A DNA stretch of 19,396 nucleotides. Source: DAOPZJ01 sp964587625. Its GTDB lineage: Bacteria; Bacillota; Clostridia; Oscillospirales; JAKOTC01. This document shows positions 1 through 6,576 of the stretch, in pieces; positions within the stretch are counted from its first letter, which is position 1, and each line of letters opens with the position of its first letter. The notes under the pieces were generated by a model, which saw only the letters and a program-made list of their open reading frames with translations, made no database searches and had not been told where the DNA came from. Location of the stretch: NCBI GenBank assembly GCA_964587625.1, contig CAZPLU010000041.1:1-19396 (forward strand). Direction: 5' to 3'. A program made the translations under genes and the position numbers.

Positions 1-141
1 CGCGTCGTAATGCGCCGGGTATTGCTTCGCCTTTGCCGCGACGGTGCTTTCGGTGATCGCCCTGCCGTAGTCGCCCCACATATACATCACCGCTTTGCTC
101 AGCGCGCTCCGGCAAAACCGCGTAAACTTTGTGTTTGTCAT
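1..141 (-). CDS. N-terminal fragment of an NlpC/P60-like phage lysin (runs off the window)
   Basis: Forty-seven codons are visible, opening MTNTKFTRFC and continuing through a YMWGDYGRAITES segment and a KAKQYPAHY segment before the window ends. This opening resembles the start of NlpC/P60-type cell-wall hydrolases of Clostridia phages, in which a Y-x-W/Y-G-x-x-G stretch precedes the catalytic Cys. That is family knowledge, and the catalytic Cys/His lie outside the window. Its ATG overlaps the stop of the radical SAM gene as ATGA (138-141), so translation is probably coupled. Position after the fibre genes fits a late lysis or virion-associated hydrolase. Alternative: another tail-tip or cell-wall-binding protein. 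Confidence 0.55.
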   Translation of the reverse strand, partial: MTNTKFTRFCRSALSKAVMYMWGDYGRAITESTVAAKAKQYPAHYDA

Positions 142-1385
142 ATTCCGTTTTCACTCTCCAACTTCAAAACCCTTGCATTCAGTTCGTTAAGTCCGGTTGT
201 CATCTGTTTCAGCACAAAAGTCATATTCCCCATGCTCTGCGCGTTGTCGGGGAAGGTCTCGACTTTTTTGACCTCCGCGTTCTTCTTCGCCCATTCGAGC
301 GCTTTTTTCTGCCATTTGAACTCGATCGCGGACATCTCGCAGCGGGTTGTCGTCTTTCCGATCTGATTGTTGATGTCGCCGCCGAAGCGCCAATTATCGG
401 CCAAACATCGGTAACAAGTGACATTTTGACAGTCCTTGCAATCGGTGTTTTGCACGCGACAGTGATCAAACTTATCCAATATCGCCGTATCAAGCGGGTT
501 CCCGTCGAACACATTCCCGAGCTTATAATCCTCCAAATCCGGCGAGGCATCCTTGCTGAAATAGAAATTATGACAGGGATAGATGTCGCCGTTTCCCGTA
601 AACGAGACATAATTCGTCCCCGCACCGCAGGTGCGCTCCGGGTGGCATTTGCAACCGCCGAGCAGCTTGTCGATCGGAATAAACGACGACACCGTGTTCA
701 AAACGCCCGTCTCGTACTCAAAAATCTGTCTCAGTTGCTCGTCGTAAATCTCAACGTCTTTTTCATCCCATTCCTCGGAATGCACGGGCATAAACCAGAT
801 ACCCGTCTTGCGGCCAAACTCCTCGACGAAGTACTTGTACGATTTGAAAAGCAGCGGCAGCGTGCGCTTGTTCAGGCAGCCGTGCAGGCAATATTTCATA
901 TCGATGTCGTTGAATACCGGAATATTCTTCGCGACTTCTTCAAACGAAGAAGAACCGTCTTTTTTCACCCGGTACAAATCCTGCGCTTCCCTGCACCCGT
1001 CGATCGAGACCTGAATTGAAAAATTGATTTTATTGCGCCATCTGCGAATCAGCAACTCGATGTGATCGCTCATAATTGTGCCGTTTGTGATAACACCCGC
1101 GGTGAATTGAACCCCGGTCTCTGACCTCTTTTTCACGCCGTAATTGACGATAAAATCACATAACTCCGGTCTCAGCAGCGGTTCCCCGCCGAATAATGTG
1201 ACATTTACATGCCTGTTATCCTTCTTTTGATTCGCTTGTTCAAACAAAAAGTCAAGGCATTTTGCAGCGACCTCCTCGCTCATATCGGGGCCGAGTTTTC
1301 GCTCATAACACTCAAAACAATACCTACAGGCCAAATTGCATTTTTCGGTCACGATAAAACTCGCCGCGTTAAAAACAGAATTCAT
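138..1385 (-). CDS. Radical SAM/SPASM peptide-modifying enzyme
   Basis: The protein has 415 residues. The radical SAM CX3CX2C cluster motif is at C16, C20 and C23 (KCNLACRYCFE), followed by GGEP at 66-69. A SPASM domain fills about 245-350: C253 and C271 (GNGDIYPC), then C316, C319, C324 and C327 as CX2CX4CX2C, then C349. These seven cysteines are the number expected for two auxiliary 4Fe-4S clusters, and C245, C247 and C309 are extra. SPASM enzymes typically modify ribosomal peptides, for example by thioether or C-C cross-links, or act as sulfatase activators. The core begins at residue 10, so there is no N-terminal RRE leader-binding domain. A helical extension (about 350-415) ends in a coiled-coil-like segment. 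An AGAAAGGCG site precedes the ATG. The gene lies 13 nt after the Cys-rich protein gene, its likely substrate, and is ATGA-coupled to the lysin. The reaction is not readable from the sequence. Confidence 0.93.
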   Translation of the reverse strand: MNSVFNAASFIVTEKCNLACRYCFECYERKLGPDMSEEVAAKCLDFLFEQANQKKDNRHVNVTLFGGEPLLRPELCDFIVNYGVKKRSETGVQFTAGVITNGTIMSDHIELLIRRWRNKINFSIQVSIDGCREAQDLYRVKKDGSSSFEEVAKNIPVFNDIDMKYCLHGCLNKRTLPLLFKSYKYFVEEFGRKTGIWFMPVHSEEWDEKDVEIYDEQLRQIFEYETGVLNTVSSFIPIDKLLGGCKCHPERTCGAGTNYVSFTGNGDIYPCHNFYFSKDASPDLEDYKLGNVFDGNPLDTAILDKFDHCRVQNTDCKDCQNVTCYRCLADNWRFGGDINNQIGKTTTRCEMSAIEFKWQKKALEWAKKNAEVKKVETFPDNAQSMGNMTFVLKQMTTGLNELNARVLKLESENGI

Positions 1386-1398
1386 ATCTTCGCCTTTC

Positions 1399-2148
1399 TC
1401 AAGAAAAATATTGTTGGCACGGACATGTATACCCGAGCGCCGTGCAGGCGGAAACTTGGCTTGTGCAAGTTAATGTATTGTTCGAACAAACGGTATTGCA
1501 GGTGCATGTCGTCGTGTTGCCGGAACAGACCGTATTACACGAACAATAGGTATCGCAAGAACAATAGCCGTTTGTTTCACAGATGCAACCCCCTGAGTTT
1601 GTGTTGCATGAACAATATCCGGAATCCCCCTTACAGATGCATAACCACTCATCCGAACAATTTTCGCTGTAACACGAACAGCTCCAATCAGATCCGCAGC
1701 CGCTCACTGTATTGCAAGAACAATCATAATTACATGAACAAGAACTGTTATATTCACAGGAACAACCCCACCATCGAGACGAGCAGACGGAAACGCACGA
1801 GCAAGTATAAGTTCTCGAAGCGCAGACCGAGTCGCAACTGCACGAGGCGTTTCTCGAATTGCAAGTGCATGCTTCCGATTGGCAAGCGCATGTGAAGGTC
1901 TTCAACGACTCATAGATGCCCGTAAATTGCCCGAAATTATGCTGGTTTATATTCGACGGTCTCAAATTCGTGTGTCCGCCGCAGGTAATGCCGGCGGCCT
2001 CCCTTTCGTCGCACAAAGCGTCCACCAAATCGACGAGCCCCGCGAAATTAAAACCGGTGGCGGCGCTGTTCGGATCGGAAGCGGTATGCGCCTTGCTCAT
2101 CAGCAGCGTTTTCAGATTTTTAAAGTTATAATTTGTGATCAAAGCCAT
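1399..2148 (-). CDS. Cys-rich CxC-repeat protein, candidate radical SAM substrate
   Basis: The protein has 249 residues and 40 cysteines. Residues 1-80 have only two (C46, C56) and read as a normal globular or leader-like segment opening MALITNYNFKNLKTLLMSK. Residues 87-244 hold 38 cysteines, arranged as 15 CxC pairs separated mostly by Ser, Thr, Asn, Asp and Gly. A 13-residue period CxC-x3-C-x6 is clear at 103-129 and 202-228. The ATG at 2148 is preferred because AAGGAG lies 8 nt upstream; an in-frame GTG at 2157 overlaps that site. There is no obvious signal peptide or membrane segment. The start is 12 nt past the fibre gene stop and the radical SAM gene follows after 13 nt, which suggests co-expression. 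Possible roles are a thioether- or disulfide-cross-linked fibre tip, a ranthipeptide-like product, or a metal-binding protein. I do not recognise a named family. Confidence 0.9.
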   Translation of the reverse strand: MALITNYNFKNLKTLLMSKAHTASDPNSAATGFNFAGLVDLVDALCDEREAAGITCGGHTNLRPSNINQHNFGQFTGIYESLKTFTCACQSEACTCNSRNASCSCDSVCASRTYTCSCVSVCSSRWWGCSCEYNSSCSCNYDCSCNTVSGCGSDWSCSCYSENCSDEWLCICKGDSGYCSCNTNSGGCICETNGYCSCDTYCSCNTVCSGNTTTCTCNTVCSNNTLTCTSQVSACTALGYTCPCQQYFS

Positions 2149-2160
2149 ATATACCACTCC

Positions 2161-3759
2161 TTACGCCTTAAAAACGATCCAGTCAAACGCCATGCCGGCC
2201 ACTCCGGTGTTGTAAACCGTGAAAGTGCCGTCCGCGTTTTTCACGACATAGATCTCGCCCAGACCTCCCGCCGTTGAAGGAGTCGGTGCCGCCGTTAAAG
2301 ACGGCGTGATCACTACACGGTAAGCGGTCGCGGCGATACCGCCTAATGTGTGCGTGATCGTGCGCCCGGTCGTCGAGTTGGTCGTGCTCGCACCGGAGAC
2401 CTGTAAGCCCGTATAAAGCGTGTCGAAGTGCGTTTTTAAGACCGCCTTGATGTTATTCCATGTTGACTTTTTTTGCGCGGCGGCGCTTGTATCATAAATC
2501 GGAATACAGTCCGCGTCATCGATAGTTGTAAAATCGGTTTGGTTGGCGTTGTCCGCCATTTTGGCGTTTAATTGTGCTTGAATGGCGCTTGTGACACCCG
2601 AAATATAACCGAGCTCGGTCGCCGTGACAGCCGATACCGCAACTTTGCCGCTTGCGTTCGAAGCCAGCGCGCGGGAGACGGTCAGGTTGCTCGTTGTGAC
2701 GGTGCTTGCGCCGCCCGTAATCACCGCTTGATAAATCGTATCGAAATATTGCTTTAGGATTGATTTGATGTTGCTCCAAAGCGACTTTTTTTGAACGGAC
2801 GCGCTTATATCATACATCGGAACATAATCTGTATCCGAAATGTCCGTAAAAGCCGTCTGCCCGCTGATCTCTTTTGCATACCCACTCGCCGCCACCCCGC
2901 CGAGCTTGTCCGAATCGGCGGCGGCGTTCACCTTGCCGTCTCCATCCGTGTCATAGACGGATGTAAGCATATCACCGATGCCCTCGCCGTCCGCGCCGTT
3001 ATAGACCGGGAACGTACTCGTCGCGGAATCGGAGTATGTAATCGTGTATGTGTCGATCGTACCCGCCGCGCCCGTTCCTGCCGTTCTTTCAATCGTGGAA
3101 ACCCCGCGCCCGGTCTCTCCTGTCGCTCCTTGGACGCCCGTGTCTCCCTGTATGCCTTGCAGCCCCTGCGGCCCCGTCGCGCCCTGCGACCCTTTGACAT
3201 ATTTCCAAGCGTAGGCGTTGTAATTGGTCGGCGCAGTCGCGTTGTTGCTCGAGCAAATGCCGATCCAGTCGTTCGGCACGGTCGACATATCGCTGTCCTG
3301 CGTCGGCTGTGCAGCCGCCCACCGGATGTGAATATGACAATCGGCGCCGTTAGCCACATCGAACGTGCTCGTCGTGCTGTCGGAATAGGTAATCGTATAA
3401 GTGTCGGTCGTACCCGCCGCGCCTGTTCCGGCCGTTCTTTCAATCGTGGAAACCCCGCGCCCGACCGCGCCGACCAATCCCGCCAGTTGTTCCGTTGTGA
3501 AGTCGGAATAGGTAAACGCGTCTCCTCTCCATAAAAACCACCGGTACGCGGTGTAATCCGTCGGCGCGGTTTCGCTGCCGTCACTGCATAATCCGACCCA
3601 GGCATCGGGCGTGTCTTTTATATCTGCGTTGCTTGTCGGCTCCGTTTCCGCCCATTTGATATGTAAAAACGCGCTTCTGCCGGGAATTCCCTGAATGCCG
3701 ATTTCTTCAAGCACATATTCATCTTGAACGGTTTCGATGATATCCAAATTCGGAGTCAT
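2161..3759 (-). CDS. Phage tail fibre with collagen-like segment and IKW repeats
   Basis: The protein has 532 residues. Two copies of an approximately 48-residue unit (H-I-K/R-W, P-T, D-x-P-x-x-W-I/V-G, T-A-P-T, Y-x-W) lie at 31-80 and 141-190. A second repeat, beginning GRGVSTIERTAGTGAAGT and ending in an NGAD segment, occurs at about 101-140 and 218-257. Ten G-X-Y triplets, starting GSQGATGPQGLQ, run from 190 to 219 and imply a collagen-like trimeric rod. The C-terminal half carries fibre-shaft sequence, including an LGYISGVTSAIQAQLN stretch, and two copies of an AQKKS/SLW-type unit also found in the fibre gene at 4909-5706. The start overlaps the stop of the upstream fibre gene as ATGA. 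The likely role is host recognition at the tail tip. The Cys-rich/radical SAM pair follows immediately. Confidence 0.88.
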   Translation of the reverse strand: MTPNLDIIETVQDEYVLEEIGIQGIPGRSAFLHIKWAETEPTSNADIKDTPDAWVGLCSDGSETAPTDYTAYRWFLWRGDAFTYSDFTTEQLAGLVGAVGRGVSTIERTAGTGAAGTTDTYTITYSDSTTSTFDVANGADCHIHIRWAAAQPTQDSDMSTVPNDWIGICSSNNATAPTNYNAYAWKYVKGSQGATGPQGLQGIQGDTGVQGATGETGRGVSTIERTAGTGAAGTIDTYTITYSDSATSTFPVYNGADGEGIGDMLTSVYDTDGDGKVNAAADSDKLGGVAASGYAKEISGQTAFTDISDTDYVPMYDISASVQKKSLWSNIKSILKQYFDTIYQAVITGGASTVTTSNLTVSRALASNASGKVAVSAVTATELGYISGVTSAIQAQLNAKMADNANQTDFTTIDDADCIPIYDTSAAAQKKSTWNNIKAVLKTHFDTLYTGLQVSGASTTNSTTGRTITHTLGGIAATAYRVVITPSLTAAPTPSTAGGLGEIYVVKNADGTFTVYNTGVAGMAFDWIVFKA

Positions 3760-4754
3760 ATACTCATTTCCCTCCCGCTCAGCAGCTCCCTCACAGCCCT
3801 GCGGTAAATCCGCGAGCTGTTGGTGAACCCGTCGATATATCCCGTCCCGTCTTTCAACCGGTAATGATACTGATAAGTGATCTCGTCCGAGAGCGCCAGC
3901 GTCTCCGCCTGTGTCAGATCGACATAGATCCGATGTTCATCCCCGCTAAGCGTCATGGCTTTCGGCGCCGCCGCAATCGGTCCGGCATAAATACCGATCC
4001 GGTTGCTCGGCGTATCTGACATATCCTCATCCTCCGTCGGCTGTTCCGCTGCCCATTTGATATAGACAAAGGTCTTGGGTTCGGCGATTCCGTCATATTG
4101 ATACCAGTCATAATCGGCATATGCAGACGGCGCCGTTTCCCCGGATCCGGCATGAACCCCGATCCATCTGTTCGGGGAATCAGTCATATCGCTGTCCTGT
4201 GTCGGTTTTGAAGCCAACCATTTGATGTGTATATACCCGCCGGTTCCTCCGACCTCGCCTTTGTATAAAAACCATTGATACGCGTCGGCTGCTGTCGGGG
4301 CTGTCGGGTTGTCGTCAAGGCAGATGCCGATATAGTCATACGGCGTATTCTTTAAATTAGCATCGGTTGCCGGCAGCGCCGCGGACCACTTGATATGTGC
4401 ATATGCACCGAGTTCCTCTGTCGCCTCATAATGATACCAAGTGTATGATGTAAATGCCGTCGGCGCTGTTGATGTCGTTGCGTAATGAACCCCAATCCAG
4501 CTGTTGGGGGTGTTCGACATGTCGCTGTCCTGCGTCGGTCGGGCAGCCAGCCATTTCGTGTAAATATGCTCGCAAGTTGCACCGCCTGTATATGGGTACC
4601 AGGTATAGGCCTCATGCGCTTTCAACGTTTTTAAAAGCGTGATTGCACCGCTTTTGACGGTCAGTTCCATCGTATCTATGTCCCCGGTGCTGCAGAGCGT
4701 TTTTAAAACAAATCTCGGCGTAGTCCCTCTGCCGATCTCTCCCAATACTGCCAT
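3756..4754 (-). CDS. Tail fibre/baseplate protein made of four IKW repeats
   Basis: The protein has 332 residues from the chosen ATG. GGAGGGGTAAAAGT precedes it; an in-frame start 23 codons upstream lacks a good site and gives an unphage-like hydrophobic leader. After an N-terminal domain opening MAVLGEIGRGTTPRF (1-60), four tandem units at about 62-109, 118-166, 174-222 and 229-265 share IKW, P-T-x-D-x-D-M, T-P-N-x-W-I-G, A-P and Y-x-W-Y-x-Y positions. The C-terminus (about 266-332) is unrelated and opens AMTLSGDEHRIYVDLTQAE. The same repeat occurs twice in the next gene, with which it overlaps by 4 nt. Such repeated beta-rich units are typical of Firmicute phage receptor-binding or fibre-spacer proteins. 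The exact function is inferred. Confidence 0.82.
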   Translation of the reverse strand: MAVLGEIGRGTTPRFVLKTLCSTGDIDTMELTVKSGAITLLKTLKAHEAYTWYPYTGGATCEHIYTKWLAARPTQDSDMSNTPNSWIGVHYATTSTAPTAFTSYTWYHYEATEELGAYAHIKWSAALPATDANLKNTPYDYIGICLDDNPTAPTAADAYQWFLYKGEVGGTGGYIHIKWLASKPTQDSDMTDSPNRWIGVHAGSGETAPSAYADYDWYQYDGIAEPKTFVYIKWAAEQPTEDEDMSDTPSNRIGIYAGPIAAAPKAMTLSGDEHRIYVDLTQAETLALSDEITYQYHYRLKDGTGYIDGFTNSSRIYRRAVRELLSGREMSI

Positions 4755-4829
4755 ACTTTTACCCCTCCATACCTTAAAAAAATTCCAAAACGGGAAAAAT
4801 GTCACGCAAGAAACATTCTTCATGCGCGA

Positions 4830-4919
4830 GCGTCAGCTCGCGCTGCGTGCGTCAGCTCGCGCTGCGTGCGTCAGCTCGCGCTGCGTGCGTCAGCTCGCGC
4901 TGCGTGCCTCAGCCCGCGC
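4830..4919. repeat. 19-bp tandem repeat array (4 perfect copies plus a degenerate fifth)
   Basis: The unit gcgtcagctcgcgctgcgt is repeated without change at 4830-4848, 4849-4867, 4868-4886 and 4887-4905. A partial fifth copy at 4906-4919 has two mismatches. The right edge enters the last codons of the fibre gene at 4909-5706. At the left edge gcgcgagc (4824-4831) pairs with gctcgcgc (4836-4843) across a 4-nt loop. The array lies between two fibre genes. Because 19 is not a multiple of 3, each added copy would change the reading frame downstream of it if translated. Confidence 0.95.
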
Positions 4920-5706
4920 TTTCGTCCCAAAACCATAAATCATTGACCGCCGGACTTGACGGCTCGGACGACTGCACCGAGACCCGGACGCCCGCCGCGC
5001 TTTTCGCCACCCCCGAGAGATCGCCCGCCCCATGCGTATGGCTTTCGGCCGCCACCCCCGAGAGCTGCGCATAGTTGTGCGTATGGCTCGCCGCCGCCAC
5101 CCCCGACAGGTCGCCGACCGTGTGATTATGCGATTTTGCGGCAAATACGAGCGCGAAAGCCGTCTGCATGGCGCTTTTTACCGCGCTCCAAAGGGTCTTT
5201 TTCTGCGCGCCGCCGTCCTCCGAATCCGAGACCGGGAACGCGTCGTTGTCGTCGAGGGCTGTTTTGGCGTCCCGCCCGTTGATTTCTTTTGCGTATTCGG
5301 CGGCGGCTTTGTCTCCGAGCTTATCCGCGTTGACCGCCTTGTCGACTTTTTTGTTTTGCGGCTCAAGCGTCGCGAAGACGCTTTTGAGCATATCCCCCGC
5401 GCCCGCCGTGATCACCAACCCGTCCATATATGCCCGCAACGCCGTGAATTTCGCCTGTATGTTGCCGGCGGAGCTTTCGCCCGCCCACAGAGGCGACGCG
5501 CCGAGGTTTTCCGCGCCCGTTTGGTGTTCCAGTGCGTCGATCAGCCCGTTGAGCTCGTCGGTCATGTCGGACAAATATTCCGCGATATCCACGCCCGCGT
5601 CGTCGAATTTCGCCTTCAGCTGCGCGGCCGTCAGCCGCGGCCGGTCTTGTAGCGGCGTGATGTTCGCCACCGTCATCGCCGGTTTCGTGATTTTCTCAAA
5701 ACTCAT
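4909..5706 (-). CDS. Tail fibre protein with SHTH repeats
   Basis: The protein has 265 residues with a strong AGGAGG 5 nt before the ATG. The N-terminal 100 residues include a helical segment (about 28-62). Residues 105-190 resemble the shaft unit of the 2161-3759 fibre (ML-x-SV start, A-D-K-L-G, Y-A-K-E-I, Q-K-K-x-L-W-S). Residues 192-235 are three 15-residue repeats of the form S-H-x-H-x6-L-S-G-V-A-A. Such His-x-His repeats are common in phage fibre shafts, where they can coordinate metal ions along the trimer axis (family knowledge). The C-terminus ends LWFWDESAG inside a degenerate copy of the 19-bp repeat, so the repeat array may have altered the original end of the gene. Confidence 0.85.
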   Translation of the reverse strand: MSFEKITKPAMTVANITPLQDRPRLTAAQLKAKFDDAGVDIAEYLSDMTDELNGLIDALEHQTGAENLGASPLWAGESSAGNIQAKFTALRAYMDGLVITAGAGDMLKSVFATLEPQNKKVDKAVNADKLGDKAAAEYAKEINGRDAKTALDDNDAFPVSDSEDGGAQKKTLWSAVKSAMQTAFALVFAAKSHNHTVGDLSGVAAASHTHNYAQLSGVAAESHTHGAGDLSGVAKSAAGVRVSVQSSEPSSPAVNDLWFWDESAG

Positions 5707-5715
5707 ATTTTCCTC

Positions 5716-6252
5716 CTACACTTTCACGTACCAATACCCGCCCTGAATCCCGTTCTCCGGATAAGCCGACGGGTTGTAACTCGCTACCGTTCCGAGATAC
5801 GCGTCTTTTACCTGTTCGCTGCTCGTTTGATCCGGCTCTACCGAATAAATGGTCGTATACGCCGTGCCGGCGCGGGGGTTTGAGCCGACCACAACGTTGA
5901 TCACTTCGAGATTGCCGCCCGATTCGGAATACCCCCCGCCGTTTTCCCAAAGGTTCGCGCTGCCTGTCAGCGTGATCCATCCGGTCGACGTATCAAACGT
6001 ATAATCGGTTGCGACCGTCGTCTGGTCATCGTCGCCGGTGCCGGATTGAGTTTCCGAAAAATATACCAGCTTGTAAGACAGCACGGTGATCTCCGTCTTG
6101 ACGCTCCATTTTTGCCAGGTGCGCAGCGTCGCGCTCACCGTCACCCACGCCGAGCCGTTCCACCGCTTCACCAGCTGCTTAACCCATGCACTGCCGTTGT
6201 ATCGCTTTGCCTGTTGATTTGTCCAGCCGCCGCTTTTCCGTTTAATCGGCAT
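5716..6252 (-). CDS. Small tail/adhesin protein with YNGSAWV repeats
   Basis: The protein has 178 residues. AAGGAAGTGA precedes the ATG at 6252. The basic N-terminus (MPIKRKSGGWTNQQ) is followed by two short repeats, KRYNGSAWVKQ and KRWNGSAWVTV, and then a beta-rich Thr/Ser/Gly body. It ends in the GGYWYVKV segment that often closes Firmicute phage tail-associated proteins. It is 10 nt upstream of the SHTH fibre gene and presumably co-transcribed. Its first 85 nt overlap the 3' end of the upstream zinc-finger ORF in another frame. A structural role in the tail tip is inferred from composition and position. Confidence 0.8.
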   Translation of the reverse strand: MPIKRKSGGWTNQQAKRYNGSAWVKQLVKRWNGSAWVTVSATLRTWQKWSVKTEITVLSYKLVYFSETQSGTGDDDQTTVATDYTFDTSTGWITLTGSANLWENGGGYSESGGNLEVINVVVGSNPRAGTAYTTIYSVEPDQTSSEQVKDAYLGTVASYNPSAYPENGIQGGYWYVKV

Positions 6253-6488
6253 ATGCTCACTTCCTTATGATTTATTTGAACATGTTTTAAAGCGTCATTG
6301 TATCCCTGTATATATTTTATATCCGCAACATATCCGCATTTTTTACAACGGTGTTCAAACATTTTAATTTCTTCGAACTCGTGACCGATGTATGATTCGC
6401 GTTTTTTATTATTTTCGTTTATGTTTTCCATGATCTTGATCGTATTTTCCGGAAATCCTTTTTGTCGCGCTTTTTCGATATCAAACAT
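6168..6488 (-). CDS. AT-rich inserted gene for a C2H2-type zinc-finger protein
   Basis: The protein has 106 residues from the ATG at 6488, with TAAGGTGG 5 nt upstream. It is basic and hydrophilic; C48, C51, H69 and H74 (CX2CX17HX4H) resemble a C2H2 finger. Base composition is clearly more AT-rich than the flanking genes. The last 29 codons run into the next gene in another frame, so the natural end may have been shifted by the insertion. Just upstream is a diverged copy of the last codons of the 6577-8607 gene, which suggests that this gene arrived by recombination with a related phage. It is a moron-like gene of unknown function, and DNA binding is only a suggestion. Confidence 0.65.
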   Translation of the reverse strand: MFDIEKARQKGFPENTIKIMENINENNKKRESYIGHEFEEIKMFEHRCKKCGYVADIKYIQGYNDALKHVQINHKEVSICRLNGKAAAGQINRQSDTTAVHGLSSW

Positions 6489-6505
6489 TTTTGCCACCTT
6501 ACCGT

Positions 6506-6537
6506 TACTTTTTGTAATAATTGCCGATTTTCGCGAC
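6506..6537 (-). pseudogene. Scar: diverged copy of the 3' end of the 6577-8607 gene
   Basis: On the minus strand this encodes AKIGNYYKK and a TAA stop, the same residues that end the 6577-8607 protein, which uses TGA. About 29 of 34 aligned bases match, and several differences are synonymous (AAA/AAG, GGC/GGG, TAC/TAT, TAA/TGA). The copy is therefore the end of a homologous gene rather than a fresh duplication. It lies directly before the ribosome binding site of the zinc-finger gene, where the original gene end would be expected in a donor phage. Confidence 0.85.
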
Positions 6538-6544
6538 GCCATCA

Positions 6545-6568
6545 GGGACTTTGCTGAAGCAAACTCCC
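6545..6568. repeat. Hairpin after the propeller-like tail gene
   Basis: The two arms form an 11-position stem with one mismatch and a 2-nt loop (core TTTGCT/AGCAAA). It starts 8 nt after the gene stop at 6577 in the direction of transcription and has no U-tract. An mRNA-stabilising or processing hairpin, or a small palindromic repeat, is more likely than a strong terminator. Confidence 0.6.
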
Positions 6569-6576
6569 CCCTTTCC

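Noticed and set aside
2791..3534. Plus-strand open frame opposite the collagen-like fibre
   Set aside because: Arg-rich repeat translation mirrors the fibre repeats and no start signal is present.
1399..3759. Diversity-generating retroelement target in the fibre or Cys-rich genes
   Set aside because: No reverse transcriptase or template repeat is visible in the window; the Cys-rich sequence is explained by a codon-level repeat.
4830..4919. CRISPR array
   Set aside because: The repeats are head-to-tail with no spacers, and no cas genes are present.
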